NCBI RefSeq assembly: GCF_032681285.1
Contig: NZ_CP136336.1
Coordinates: 731,001 to 795,000, forward strand
DNA length: 64,000 nucleotides
Source of the DNA: Piscinibacter gummiphilus
Lineage (GTDB): Bacteria > Pseudomonadota > Gammaproteobacteria > Burkholderiales > Burkholderiaceae_C
Direction of reading: 5' to 3'
Shown here piece after piece: positions 8,389 through 16,542 of this stretch. The notes under the pieces were generated by a model. The model made no database searches and was not told the DNA's origin. It was given only the letters and a program-made list of their open reading frames with translations. Within the stretch, counting starts at the first letter, position 1. The number at the start of each line of letters is the position of its first letter. The position numbers and the translations under genes were made by a program.

Positions 8389-8853
8389 CTACTGTGTGGG
8401 ACCTCGTACCCTTACTGCGGCGAGCAGTGCGAGAGCCAGCCCCGCGACTCCAGCAACCGTGCGAACGCCATGCCAGTGCCACCACGTATCTCGTAGCTCT
8501 GCCCAGTTGGCTGCGGGGGACTGCGGGTTCCATCCGATGACGATCGCATTGATGGGTTGGTTGGCAAAGCGCGTTATCAGACCCGCCGCAACGAGGCAGA
8601 GCGTGGCGACAACCAACAGATGGAGAGAGCGCTTGTCATCCTTGGTCAGCACCGCCAGCGTTGCCGTGGAGATGATGCAGACCAAGCCAAGAATTGGCAG
8701 CGAGACATTGAGAGAACGAATGGAGTTCTGCTGCATCTCGACATAGGCTGCGGCAGAGAGCGCTGCTGGATTGAAGCCGAGCCAAATGCCGAACATGGTT
8801 CCCACAAGCAGTGACGTCAGCAGAAGGCTGATGAAGCGTATTGATGCAATCAC
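8389..8853 (-). CDS. DUF1772 (anthrone-oxygenase-like) membrane protein
   Basis: A 154-residue integral membrane protein with four hydrophobic segments and the hallmark FANQPINAIVIGWNP followed by WAELRDTWWHWH, which define the DUF1772 family. Fungal relatives are anthrone oxygenases; bacterial members have no established role. A GTG start with AAGGAG upstream was used. Base composition is visibly less GC-rich than its neighbours, with more A/T-ending codons, which suggests acquisition. It converges on the Crp/Fnr gene. Confidence 0.75.
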   Translation of the reverse strand: MIASIRFISLLLTSLLVGTMFGIWLGFNPAALSAAAYVEMQQNSIRSLNVSLPILGLVCIISTATLAVLTKDDKRSLHLLVVATLCLVAAGLITRFANQPINAIVIGWNPQSPAANWAELRDTWWHWHGVRTVAGVAGLALALLAAVRVRGPTQ

Positions 8854-8949
8854 AGGACTCTCCTTCAGCGCAGCCGCTTGTGCGCTTGCAGTTGCTCTGT
8901 TTGGCCAACCATTCGGGTGGTGACGTCGACACTGACGAGAGCATTCGTG

Positions 8950-9333
8950 TCAGTCGAGCGCGCTCACCATGACGTAGTAGCCATCAGGATCACGAAGGGC
9001 GAACTCCAGGGTTCCGGTGGCGGGATTGGTCTGAGGTTCCTCGGCAAGCCGATCGACCAGATTCCTGGCTCTCGCCAGCGCCTCGTGAAAATCATCGACG
9101 CGGAAGAACAGCAGCAGCCCGTTGCCGGGTTCTGCTCGCTCGGGTGTGCTGAGCGTCGGGTGCTCGTGGTCTCCCCATCGATGGAGGCAAAGCAGGACCG
9201 TTCCGTCGGCGTCCAGGACCTGACCGAAGTAGTCATGTGCAGGCTCAGCCATGGGTAGCCCCAGGAGCTCCAGATACCAGCGAAAGCTGTGGGGCACATC
9301 CGCGACCCCGATGATCGTCCACGTGCGCTTCAT
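8950..9333 (-). CDS. VOC-superfamily (glyoxalase/bleomycin-resistance-like) protein
   Basis: A 127-residue protein with the paired beta-alpha-beta-beta-beta layout of the vicinal-oxygen-chelate fold: an N-terminal IIGVADVPHSFRWYLELLGL module and a C-terminal LLLFFRVDDFHEALARAR...FALRDPDGYYVMVSA module. The ATG used is directly preceded by AGGAGG, which is better than starts further upstream in the same frame. VOC proteins can be lyases, dioxygenases or drug-binding proteins; the function here cannot be specified. It lies 96 bp upstream of the DUF1772 gene on the same strand. Confidence 0.75.
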   Translation of the reverse strand: MKRTWTIIGVADVPHSFRWYLELLGLPMAEPAHDYFGQVLDADGTVLLCLHRWGDHEHPTLSTPERAEPGNGLLLFFRVDDFHEALARARNLVDRLAEEPQTNPATGTLEFALRDPDGYYVMVSALD

Positions 9334-9546
9334 GGCTGCCTCCTGAGGCCTGACAAGCAGTAGACGGCCTGCATGTCGCTTCACAACGTACCGTCGGCCG
9401 CATTGGAGAGCACCTTGGTTGATACGTCCATCCCGGCAACCCAAAGACAATGTCTTGTGTCGGAGTAAGGCTCGATGACGGTCAGTCGTCAACGACAGTC
9501 CACCTCGCGCACCATCTATCCAGTACTCCCACGAGGGACCTTCCAC

Positions 9547-10650
9547 ATGCCTTCATTGGATTTCGAGCAGGAGAAGGCTCGCTTCCGAGCGTTCTACGAG
9601 CGCGAGCTGCCTTCACTGAGACAAGCCTGCGAGCTGCACCAGGCCCGCATCACCGCCATCCTCGACGAACGCAGGATCGCCGTGGCCAAGATCGACGCAC
9701 GGGTGAAGGACCGTGAGGAAAGCATTCGAAAGTTCGTGCGCAAGTACCTCACGCGGCTCGAAGACCGGCAGGTCGCCTACGAGATCGCGCCGCACGTCTC
9801 GGACCTCATCGGCCTTCGGATCGTCTGCCTCTACGAAGACGAGCTCGACCCCATCGCCGATGTGCTTCGCGCGCACTTCGACGTGCTCGGCGTGAGCGAC
9901 AAGGCCAGTGAAATGGAGAGCACCGAAGGCCTCTTCGGCTACAAGGGCCTGCACCTGGACCTTCGCGCGAAGGCAGACGAGACCGCGCTCACGGCATGCG
10001 CCCAGATGCCGTTCGAGATCCAGCTGCGAACCATCATCCAGGACTCCTGGAGCGTGCTCGATCACAAGATCAAGTACAAGAAGTCGATCCCGATCGAGCT
10101 GAAGCGCCGCATCAATCGGCTGGCGGCGTTGTTCGAGCTGGCAGACGAGGAGTTCCGGTCCATCCGCGTGGCCACCACTGAGGCCCTGCAGGAGGAGGCC
10201 CTGGTGCCGGAGCCGGCCGAAGCGGAGGCCGAGGCCGGTCAAGAGGCCCAGACCCCTCCCGTGCCGCGCACCGATTCGGTGGAGGTGGCGGCCAGCGCTT
10301 CCAAGAAGTTGAACGTCTTCAACTTCCTGCGGGTCGCCCAGCACTACTTCCGCGGCTATGAGTTCGAAGCCCACAAGGTCGACGGCTTCGTGCAGGACGT
10401 GGTCGGCTGGCAGCCGGGCATCACGAAGGGCCAGTTCAACGAACACATGCGCGCGGCCTTCTGGCGCGTGAAGCAGTACAAACAGCAGTTCGAGAACGGC
10501 GGCGAGGCGAAAGCCACGATGAACCCGTTCACGGTGATTCGCCACTGCCTGTACCTCGCCGACAAGGAGCATTTCGCCCGGGCCTTGTCGAGCGGTGTCC
10601 GGCGCAATTTCGAGGCCTGGCTCGCGGCCAACCCGTTGCCACCTGCCTAG
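9547..10650 (+). CDS. Orphan RelA/SpoT-domain (p)ppGpp synthetase-like protein with C-terminal extension
   Basis: A 367-residue soluble protein with the nucleotidyltransferase domain of RelA/SpoT at about residues 40-210 and no HD hydrolase, TGS or ACT domain. Key elements are visible: the ATP-loop-like R52-K54...ESI-K62, D86 and R91 in SDLIGLRI, G131-Y132...H136, then E157-Q159-R161, W168, H173 and Y177-K178. These match pyrophosphate-transferase residues, so activity is plausible. After an acidic Pro/Glu-rich linker (about 215-250), a C-terminal domain of about 110 residues has no assignment. I chose the ATG with GAGGGA upstream over one 72 bp earlier. A small alarmone synthetase or a toxic relative are the alternatives. 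Confidence 0.78.
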   Translation: MPSLDFEQEKARFRAFYERELPSLRQACELHQARITAILDERRIAVAKIDARVKDREESIRKFVRKYLTRLEDRQVAYEIAPHVSDLIGLRIVCLYEDELDPIADVLRAHFDVLGVSDKASEMESTEGLFGYKGLHLDLRAKADETALTACAQMPFEIQLRTIIQDSWSVLDHKIKYKKSIPIELKRRINRLAALFELADEEFRSIRVATTEALQEEALVPEPAEAEAEAGQEAQTPPVPRTDSVEVAASASKKLNVFNFLRVAQHYFRGYEFEAHKVDGFVQDVVGWQPGITKGQFNEHMRAAFWRVKQYKQQFENGGEAKATMNPFTVIRHCLYLADKEHFARALSSGVRRNFEAWLAANPLPPA

Positions 10651-10694
10651 CGCGAGGGGGCAGATATCCTCGGAGTTTTGAACGCCTGCCGACC

Positions 10695-11180
10695 ATGACT
10701 TCCGAGTTCACCGACGACGACACCCCCATCAAGCAAGACCGCCTCTGGCGCGACAACGGCTGGACGGCCCGCGTCGTCAAGAACGAGGAAGACGACGGCT
10801 GGGCCGTCGAGATGGTGAAAGACGGCGAGCCCGAGCCGGCGCTCGTGGGGCCGTGGACGATGGGGCGCGACAAGAAGAACCCGAAGCCGCTCGACGTGTC
10901 GGCGTTCAACACGCTGGTGAAGACCGCCTCCGAGGTGATCCGCCGCCACGAGCAGCAGCTGCACGCGAGCCTGCACAAGAGCGTGTATGTCGACTCGGCC
11001 GACGGCCGGTTGGAGGTCACGCTCGACATCGTGCCCGACGAGGACGACCCGCATGCGCTGCTGGCGGCGTATGACGTCGCGAGAGCCCAGCTGGCGCAGC
11101 AGCGCGTGGCGCCGACGTTCAAGCTGAGCCTCGCCCGCGCAACGGCTTGGGTGGAAGGCGGCTTCGGCAAGCCCGACTGA
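10695..11180 (+). CDS. Hypothetical protein of 161 residues
   Basis: A soluble, charged protein starting MTSEFTDDDTPIKQDRLWRDNGWTA. It has regular codon use, no signal peptide and no membrane segment. The central part has a possible two-helix region (NTLVKTASEVIRRHEQQLHASLH) and a beta-rich stretch (VYVDSADGRLEVTLDIVPDEDDP). I do not recognise a family. It starts 44 bp after the RelA/SpoT-like gene on the same strand and could be co-transcribed with it. Its stop is 31 bp from that of the convergent nuclease gene. Confidence 0.65.
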   Translation: MTSEFTDDDTPIKQDRLWRDNGWTARVVKNEEDDGWAVEMVKDGEPEPALVGPWTMGRDKKNPKPLDVSAFNTLVKTASEVIRRHEQQLHASLHKSVYVDSADGRLEVTLDIVPDEDDPHALLAAYDVARAQLAQQRVAPTFKLSLARATAWVEGGFGKPD

Positions 11181-11211
11181 CGCCGTCGCCAGCGCCGGGG
11201 CCCGAAGCACT

Positions 11212-12150
11212 TCAGTTCGTGATCAGGTCGGCCGGTCTGCCGAGGCGGCGGTAGGTGTCGATCGCGTTGAACACCTGTGGCGCGAGGCGCTTCTCGCGTG
11301 CGCGGGCGTACACGTCGACCTCCGGCGAGGCCAGCTCGCCGAAGCGGCACTGCGTGAGCCGCTCCAACTCGGCCACCGTCGTCTGGTAGCCCTGGATGCG
11401 CTCCGGCACGTCGTCGAAGTCCACCGCCAGGGGCCGCACGCCACGCTTCTTGAGCAGCGCGGCCACGGCCTCGTCCTGCTTCACGAGGAAGGCGAGCGAG
11501 CGCAACGCCGGCTTGCGCTGCACCGTCACCACCCAGGCGGCGACCTTCCAGAACGCGAGCGGGATCTGCACGCCGCGCAGGCGTGGGTCGTCGTCGGTGA
11601 AAACGCAGCCGCTGAACACCGAGACCTTCAGGTCGCGTGCGTTGGCGGTTTCCAGCACGTGGTTCTCGATGTGCAGCCACCACTGGGTGTTGAGCTGCGG
11701 CATCTGCGGTGAGCAGTTGGTCCAGTGGAAGGTGTCGGCCTCGCCGCGGCCGGAGTGGGCGTCGCTCGCGCCCCAGGCGGGGTCGAGGCGGCGCACCAGG
11801 TGCCCGCGCTGGAAGCCCGAGCCCGCGTAGAAGGCGCCGCCGACCTGCAGCTTCTGTGGCAGACGCTCGTCGAACCACCACTCGTCACGCTTGCGGTCGC
11901 CAAGGTGGCGCTCCTGCTGGCCGTCGATGTTGACGGCGGTCCAGAAGGCAAGGCGCCGGGCCGGGTTCATCAGGATGCTGAAGTGCTGGTACGGCAGCAC
12001 CGGCCCCTTGGCGAGCGCCGCGAGCGCTGGCGTGAGCCGGGGCGCCGGCACCGCGAGGCCGAGGAAGCCGGCGTCGTAGCCGGGGCGGTTGGTGTAGTCG
12101 GGGTCGAGTGGCACCCAGGCGCTGGGGGCAATCTTTGGTGTGGTGGTCAT
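11212..12150 (-). CDS. DNA/RNA non-specific endonuclease (beta-beta-alpha-metal family)
   Basis: A 312-residue protein of the NucA/Serratia-nuclease family. The active-site region reads GSGFQRGHLVRRLDP near residue 112, containing the catalytic RGH; the residue before RGH, usually Asp or Asn, is Gln here. Downstream, FHWTNCSPQMPQLN supplies the conserved metal-binding Asn. Family enzymes cleave DNA and RNA with Mg2+. No signal peptide is seen from the chosen ATG (MTTTPKIAPSAW), so either it is cytoplasmic or the start is wrong. The gene diverges from glcE across a 54-bp gap. Confidence 0.8.
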   Translation of the reverse strand: MTTTPKIAPSAWVPLDPDYTNRPGYDAGFLGLAVPAPRLTPALAALAKGPVLPYQHFSILMNPARRLAFWTAVNIDGQQERHLGDRKRDEWWFDERLPQKLQVGGAFYAGSGFQRGHLVRRLDPAWGASDAHSGRGEADTFHWTNCSPQMPQLNTQWWLHIENHVLETANARDLKVSVFSGCVFTDDDPRLRGVQIPLAFWKVAAWVVTVQRKPALRSLAFLVKQDEAVAALLKKRGVRPLAVDFDDVPERIQGYQTTVAELERLTQCRFGELASPEVDVYARAREKRLAPQVFNAIDTYRRLGRPADLITN

Positions 12151-12204
12151 CCCTGTGCATTCTTCCGCCCGAGGGCAGGCGGGTGGACGAGAATACGACG
12201 CGAC

Positions 12205-13302
12205 ATGAACGACCACGACCCGGCGCTGCAGCGCCTCATCGACCAAGTGCACGCGGCGCGTGCCGACGGCCGCCACTTCGACATCCGCGGCGGTGGCACC
12301 AAGAGTTTCTACGGCGAGCCTGCGCAAGGCGAGCCTTTGCACCTGCGCGAGCTGAGTGGCATCTCGAGCTATGAGCCGAGCGAGCTCGTCGTCACCGCCC
12401 GCGCCGGCACGCCGCTCGCCGAGCTCGAAGCCGCACTCGCCGAACGCGGCCAGTGCCTGCCTTTCGAGCCGCCGCATTTCATGGCCGGTGGCACCGTGGG
12501 CGGCATGGTGGCGGCGGGGCTCTCGGGGCCGTCGCGCGCCTCGGTGGGCGCGGTGCGCGACTACGTGCTCGGCGCCTCGATGCTCAACGGCAAGGGCGAG
12601 GTGCTTAGCTTCGGCGGCCAGGTGATGAAGAACGTGGCGGGCTATGACGTCTCGCGATTGCTCGCGGGCTCGATGGGCACGCTGGGCGTGATCCTCGAGG
12701 TCTCGCTCAAGGTGCTGCCCATCGCGCCGGCCACCGCCACGCTGCGCTTCCAGATGGAGCAGGTGGCCGCGCTCGACCAGCTCAACCTCTGGGGCGGGCA
12801 GCCGCTGCCGCTGAACGCCAGCGCCTGGTGGGACGGCACGCTGCTCGTGCGCCTGCGCGGCGCGCTCGCCGCGGTGCAGGCCGCGATGGTGTCGATGGGC
12901 GGCGACGTGATCGAGCCTGCGCTCGCCAGCCCCTTCTGGGACGGCCTGCGCCACCACACCGACGAGTACTTCACCAAGGCCCATGCGGCGGTGAACGGCG
13001 GCACGGTCTCGCTGTGGCGCGTGTCGCTGCCGCCGACTGCCAAGCCGCTCATCCTGCCGGGCGAGCAGCTCATCGAGTGGCACGGCGCGCAACGCTGGCT
13101 GTGCACCTCGGCCTCGGGCGCCAAGGTGCGCGAGGCGGCGCTGCGTGCAGGGGGGCATGCCACGCTCTTCATGTCGCAACACAAGCAGGCGGGCGTGTTC
13201 GCGCCGCTCAAGGCGCCGCTCGACCGCATCCACCGCGAGCTGAAGAAGTCGTTCGACCCCGATGCCGTGTTCAACCGCGGGCGTCTCTACCCCGAGCTCT
13301 GA
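12205..13302 (+). CDS. glcE: Glycolate oxidase FAD-binding subunit GlcE
   Basis: A 365-residue FAD-linked subunit of glycolate dehydrogenase, which oxidises glycolate to glyoxylate and passes electrons to the membrane quinone pool. The PCMH-type FAD domain is clear: VVTARAGTPLAELEAAL, then GGTVGGMVAAGLSGPSR, and FGGQVMKNVAGYDVSRLLAGSMGTLG. The C-terminus ends FDPDAVFNRGRLYPEL, typical of GlcE. The start ATG lies 54 bp from the divergent nuclease start. glcF follows after an intervening methyltransferase gene; glcD is absent from the window. Confidence 0.92.
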   Translation: MNDHDPALQRLIDQVHAARADGRHFDIRGGGTKSFYGEPAQGEPLHLRELSGISSYEPSELVVTARAGTPLAELEAALAERGQCLPFEPPHFMAGGTVGGMVAAGLSGPSRASVGAVRDYVLGASMLNGKGEVLSFGGQVMKNVAGYDVSRLLAGSMGTLGVILEVSLKVLPIAPATATLRFQMEQVAALDQLNLWGGQPLPLNASAWWDGTLLVRLRGALAAVQAAMVSMGGDVIEPALASPFWDGLRHHTDEYFTKAHAAVNGGTVSLWRVSLPPTAKPLILPGEQLIEWHGAQRWLCTSASGAKVREAALRAGGHATLFMSQHKQAGVFAPLKAPLDRIHRELKKSFDPDAVFNRGRLYPEL

Positions 13303-13307
13303 CGACC

Positions 13308-13964
13308 ATGCACAGCGCCACCGAACTCGACCTGCAGCGTTACTACGCACAACGCGCCCACGAGTACGAGCGCATCTACGCCAAGCCCGAGCGGCAGGCG
13401 GACCTGGCGTCGATCAAGGCCTGGCTGCCGGCGCAGTTCGATGACCGGCGCGTGCTCGAGATCGCCTGCGGCACCGGCTACTGGACGCCGCACGCCGCAG
13501 CGCGCAGCCGCTCGTGGCTCGCGACCGACGTGAACGAAGAAGTGCTCGCCATCGCGCGCACCAAGGCGCTGCCGCACGGGCGGGTGCAGTTCCAGATCGG
13601 CGATGCCTATGCGCTCGACCACGGGCGGGAGTTCGACGCCGCCTTCGCTGGTTTCTGGTGGTCGCACGTGCCGCGGCAGCGTGCGGGCGACTGGCTTGCC
13701 GGCCTGCACCGCTGCCTCACGCCGGGCGGGCGCGTCGTGCTGCTCGACAACCGCTATGTGCACGGCAGCAGCACGCCGATCTCGCGCACCGATGCGCACG
13801 GCAACACCTACCAGCAGCGCCGGCTCGACGACGGCTCGACGCACGAAGTGCTGAAGAACTTCCCCGACCCGAACGCCTTGCGCTTCTTCCTCGGCAACCG
13901 CAGCTTCGGGTTCCAATGGGTCGAGTGGGACCATTTCTGGGCTTGCACCTACCAGGTCATGTGA
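13308..13964 (+). CDS. Class I SAM-dependent methyltransferase between glcE and glcF
   Basis: A 218-residue cytoplasmic methyltransferase. Motif I is VLEIACGTGYWTPH near residue 47, the acidic SAM-ribose residue is in SWLATDVNEEVL, and motif IV/V lies around AFAGFWWSHV and LTPGGRVVLLDN. The target is not predictable. It starts 5 bp after the glcE stop, and its own TGA is immediately followed by the ATG of glcF (ATGTGAATG), so all three are almost certainly one transcript. A role in glycolate oxidation is not known; it may simply be a passenger in the operon. Confidence 0.8.
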   Translation: MHSATELDLQRYYAQRAHEYERIYAKPERQADLASIKAWLPAQFDDRRVLEIACGTGYWTPHAAARSRSWLATDVNEEVLAIARTKALPHGRVQFQIGDAYALDHGREFDAAFAGFWWSHVPRQRAGDWLAGLHRCLTPGGRVVLLDNRYVHGSSTPISRTDAHGNTYQQRRLDDGSTHEVLKNFPDPNALRFFLGNRSFGFQWVEWDHFWACTYQVM

Positions 13965-15197
13965 ATGCAGACGAAGCTCGCCCCCGAATTCAAAGACACG
14001 CCCGACGGTGACGCGGCCGAGGCCATCCTGCGCAAGTGCGTGCACTGCGGCTTCTGCACTGCCACCTGCCCCACGTATCAACTGCTCGGCGACGAACTCG
14101 ACGGCCCGCGTGGCCGCATCTATCTGATGAAGCAGGTGCTCGAAGGCGAGCCGGTCACGCAGAGCACGCAGCTGCACCTCGACCGCTGCCTCACCTGCCG
14201 CAATTGCGAGAGCACCTGCCCCTCGGGCGTGCAGTACGGCCAGCTGGTCGACATCGGCCGGAAGATCGTCGAGGCCAAGGTGGCGCGCCCGCCGAAAGAG
14301 AAGGCGGTGCGCTGGCTGCTGAAGGAAGGCCTGCCCTCGCCCCTCTTCGGCCCGGCGATGAAGCTGGGCCAGATGGTGCGCCCGCTGCTGCCCGCGTCAC
14401 TCAAGGCCAAGGTGCCCCCGAAGGCTGGCGAGCGCGCCCACCAGTGGCCCACGCGCGAGCATCCGCGCAAGGTGCTGATGCTGATGGGCTGCGTGCAGCC
14501 GGCGATGATGCCCAACATCAACAGCGCGACCGCACGTGTGCTCGACGCGGCCGGCATCCAGACGCTCGTGGCCGACGACGCTGGCTGCTGCGGCGCGATC
14601 CGCACGCACCTGGCCGACGTGGACGGTGGCCGCAACGACATGCGCCGCAACATCGACGCCTGGTGGCCGCTCGTGAGCGCCGGCAAGGTCGAAGCGATCG
14701 TGATGAACGCGTCGGGCTGCGGCGTGACGGTGAAGGACTACGGCCATGCGCTCGCCGCCGACCCCGCGTATGCCGACAAGGCCGCCCGCATCAGCGACCT
14801 CACGAAAGACCTGAGCGAGCTGCTGGAAGACATCGCGCCGCGGCTCAAGACGCGCCTGCGCAAGCCCAAGGCGCGGCGCCTCGTGTTCCACCCGCCCTGC
14901 ACGCTGCAACATGGGCAGCAGCTGCGCGGCGGCGTGGAGACGCACCTGGCGACGCTGGGCTACGAGGTGCAGCTGGCAGGCGCCGAGAGCCACCTCTGTT
15001 GCGGCTCGGCCGGCACCTACTCGGTGCTGCAACCCGAGCTGGCCACGAAGCTGCGCGATCGCAAGATCGGCCACCTGATCGCGAGCGAACCCGAGGTGAT
15101 CGTCTCGGCCAACATCGGCTGCATCCAGCACCTGCAGACCGGCACGTCCACGCCGGTGCGGCACTGGATCGAGGTGCTGGACGACGCCCTGACCTGA
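13965..15197 (+). CDS. glcF: Glycolate oxidase iron-sulfur subunit GlcF
   Basis: A 410-residue iron-sulfur subunit. Two 4Fe-4S cluster motifs are visible in the N-terminal ferredoxin part (CVHCGFCTATCP and CLTCRNCESTCP), followed by two CCG domains (DDAGCCGAIRTHL and SHLCCGSAGTYSV). It carries electrons from the GlcD/GlcE flavins to the membrane. Length matches GlcF. Its ATG directly abuts the methyltransferase stop codon. The catalytic GlcD partner must be encoded elsewhere. Confidence 0.93.
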   Translation: MQTKLAPEFKDTPDGDAAEAILRKCVHCGFCTATCPTYQLLGDELDGPRGRIYLMKQVLEGEPVTQSTQLHLDRCLTCRNCESTCPSGVQYGQLVDIGRKIVEAKVARPPKEKAVRWLLKEGLPSPLFGPAMKLGQMVRPLLPASLKAKVPPKAGERAHQWPTREHPRKVLMLMGCVQPAMMPNINSATARVLDAAGIQTLVADDAGCCGAIRTHLADVDGGRNDMRRNIDAWWPLVSAGKVEAIVMNASGCGVTVKDYGHALAADPAYADKAARISDLTKDLSELLEDIAPRLKTRLRKPKARRLVFHPPCTLQHGQQLRGGVETHLATLGYEVQLAGAESHLCCGSAGTYSVLQPELATKLRDRKIGHLIASEPEVIVSANIGCIQHLQTGTSTPVRHWIEVLDDALT

Positions 15198-15299
15198 TCA
15201 GGCCCTGGCCGGCACCCTGCCACGGCGAGGCGCAGCGTGGTGCGCGTGTGCCCGCCCGGTGGTGGGTGCCGCTGAGCCGACGAGAACACGGCGCAATGA

Positions 15300-15320
15300 C
15301 AAGGGCATGACATGCCCTTG
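15300..15320. promoter_or_regulatory. Perfect 21-bp palindrome upstream of the porin gene
   Basis: Two perfect 10-bp arms, CAAGGGCATG and CATGCCCTTG, flank a single A. The 263-bp gap between glcF and the porin gene contains this as its only strong dyad, 103 bp after the glcF stop and about 140 bp before the porin ATG. No T-run follows, so it is not an ordinary intrinsic terminator. It could be an operator or a protein-binding site; the identity of the binding protein is unknown. Confidence 0.45.
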
Positions 15321-15460
15321 CGCTCGGCTGGCGCTGTCGGCCCGTGCCAACGCATCGCGTCGTGTCACGGATCTGTCGTCAAGACACGGGGGGTGGCTTG
15401 GTGGAATCGCCGCAGTCTTGAACCGCAAGACGGCATTCCTCAACTCGCAGTCCACATCCC

Positions 15461-16492
15461 ATGAAGAAGACCCTGCTCGCCCTCTCGCTGCTCGCCGGTT
15501 TCGCCGGCGCCGCTTCGGCCCAGACCTCCACTGTCACGCTGTTCGGCATCGTCGATGCCAACCTGCGCCAGATCGACAACAACGGCACCAAGGTGCGCCA
15601 GCTCGGCACCGACGGCCTGTCCAGCAGCCGCCTGGGCTTCCGCGGCACCGAAGACCTCGGCGGCGGCCTGAAGGCCGGCTTCTGGCTCGAAGCCGCGCTC
15701 AACCCCGACGACGGCACCATCAACAGCAGCGGCAAGTTCTGGCACCGCCGCTCGACCGTGAGCCTCGAAGGCGCGTTTGGCGAAGTGCGCCTCGGCCGTG
15801 ACTACACCCCCACCTACACCGCCCTGAGCGCCTACGACGCCTTCGGTGACAACGGCGTGGGCAAGATCACCAACCTGCAGTCGAAGCTGACGGGCACCGT
15901 CAACACCACTAGCCGTGCCGACAACGAAGTGCAGTACTTCGCGCCCAAGGACCTCGGCGGCGTGTACGCCAACCTGGCGGTCGCCGCCGGTGAGGGCACG
16001 GTCGGCAACAAGTACGTCGGTGGCCGTGTCGGCTATGCCGGCGGCCCGGTGGATGCGTCGGTGGCGTATGGCACGACCGAAGCCAATGCCACGGCAGACA
16101 AGTACAAGGTTGCGACCGTCGGTGCCGGCTACAACTTTGGCTTCATGCGCCTGCTGGCCTCGTACTCGCAATTCAAGTTCCTGGTGCGTGAAGAGAAGCT
16201 CTTCAACATCGGCACGACGGTGCCGGTCGGTCAGGGCGTGATCCGCGCCTCGTACGGCCGTGCCGACCTGTCGGGCGGCGCCGCGGCCAGCAACACCGCC
16301 AACGATGCCGACGCGACGCTGCTCGCCCTCGGCTACGTGCACAACCTGTCGAAGCGCACCGCGCTCTACGGCACCTACGCCCAGATCGACAACAAGGGTG
16401 CACAGGCCATGAACGTGGGCGCCACCACGCCGGCCCTGCCGGGTGGCAAGAAGTCGACCGGCATCGAGTTCGGCCTGCGCCACTCGTTCTGA
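15461..16492 (+). CDS. Gram-negative trimeric porin (betaproteobacterial OmpC-like)
   Basis: A 343-residue outer-membrane porin. The signal peptide is MKKTLLALSLLAGFAGAASA with cleavage before QTSTVTLFG. The mature start VTLFGIVDANLR and the early LGFRGTEDLGGGLKAGFWLE are hallmarks of the 16-stranded betaproteobacterial porin family. The chain ends in phenylalanine (GLRHSF), the sorting signal for BamA. It allows passive diffusion of small solutes. It stands alone with its own intrinsic terminator. Confidence 0.93.
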   Translation: MKKTLLALSLLAGFAGAASAQTSTVTLFGIVDANLRQIDNNGTKVRQLGTDGLSSSRLGFRGTEDLGGGLKAGFWLEAALNPDDGTINSSGKFWHRRSTVSLEGAFGEVRLGRDYTPTYTALSAYDAFGDNGVGKITNLQSKLTGTVNTTSRADNEVQYFAPKDLGGVYANLAVAAGEGTVGNKYVGGRVGYAGGPVDASVAYGTTEANATADKYKVATVGAGYNFGFMRLLASYSQFKFLVREEKLFNIGTTVPVGQGVIRASYGRADLSGGAAASNTANDADATLLALGYVHNLSKRTALYGTYAQIDNKGAQAMNVGATTPALPGGKKSTGIEFGLRHSF

Positions 16493-16517
16493 TCCCGGGT
16501 TTGCATGAAGTGTGTTG

Positions 16518-16542
16518 AGCCGGCCTGCGGGCCGGCTTTTTT
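16518..16542 (+). terminator. Intrinsic terminator of the porin gene
   Basis: A perfect 8-bp GC stem AGCCGGCC/GGCCGGCT (16518-16525 and 16530-16537) with a 4-base loop is followed by six T residues on the plus strand. It begins 26 bp after the porin stop. The T-run touches the stop codon of the convergent MerR-type gene. Confidence 0.9.
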
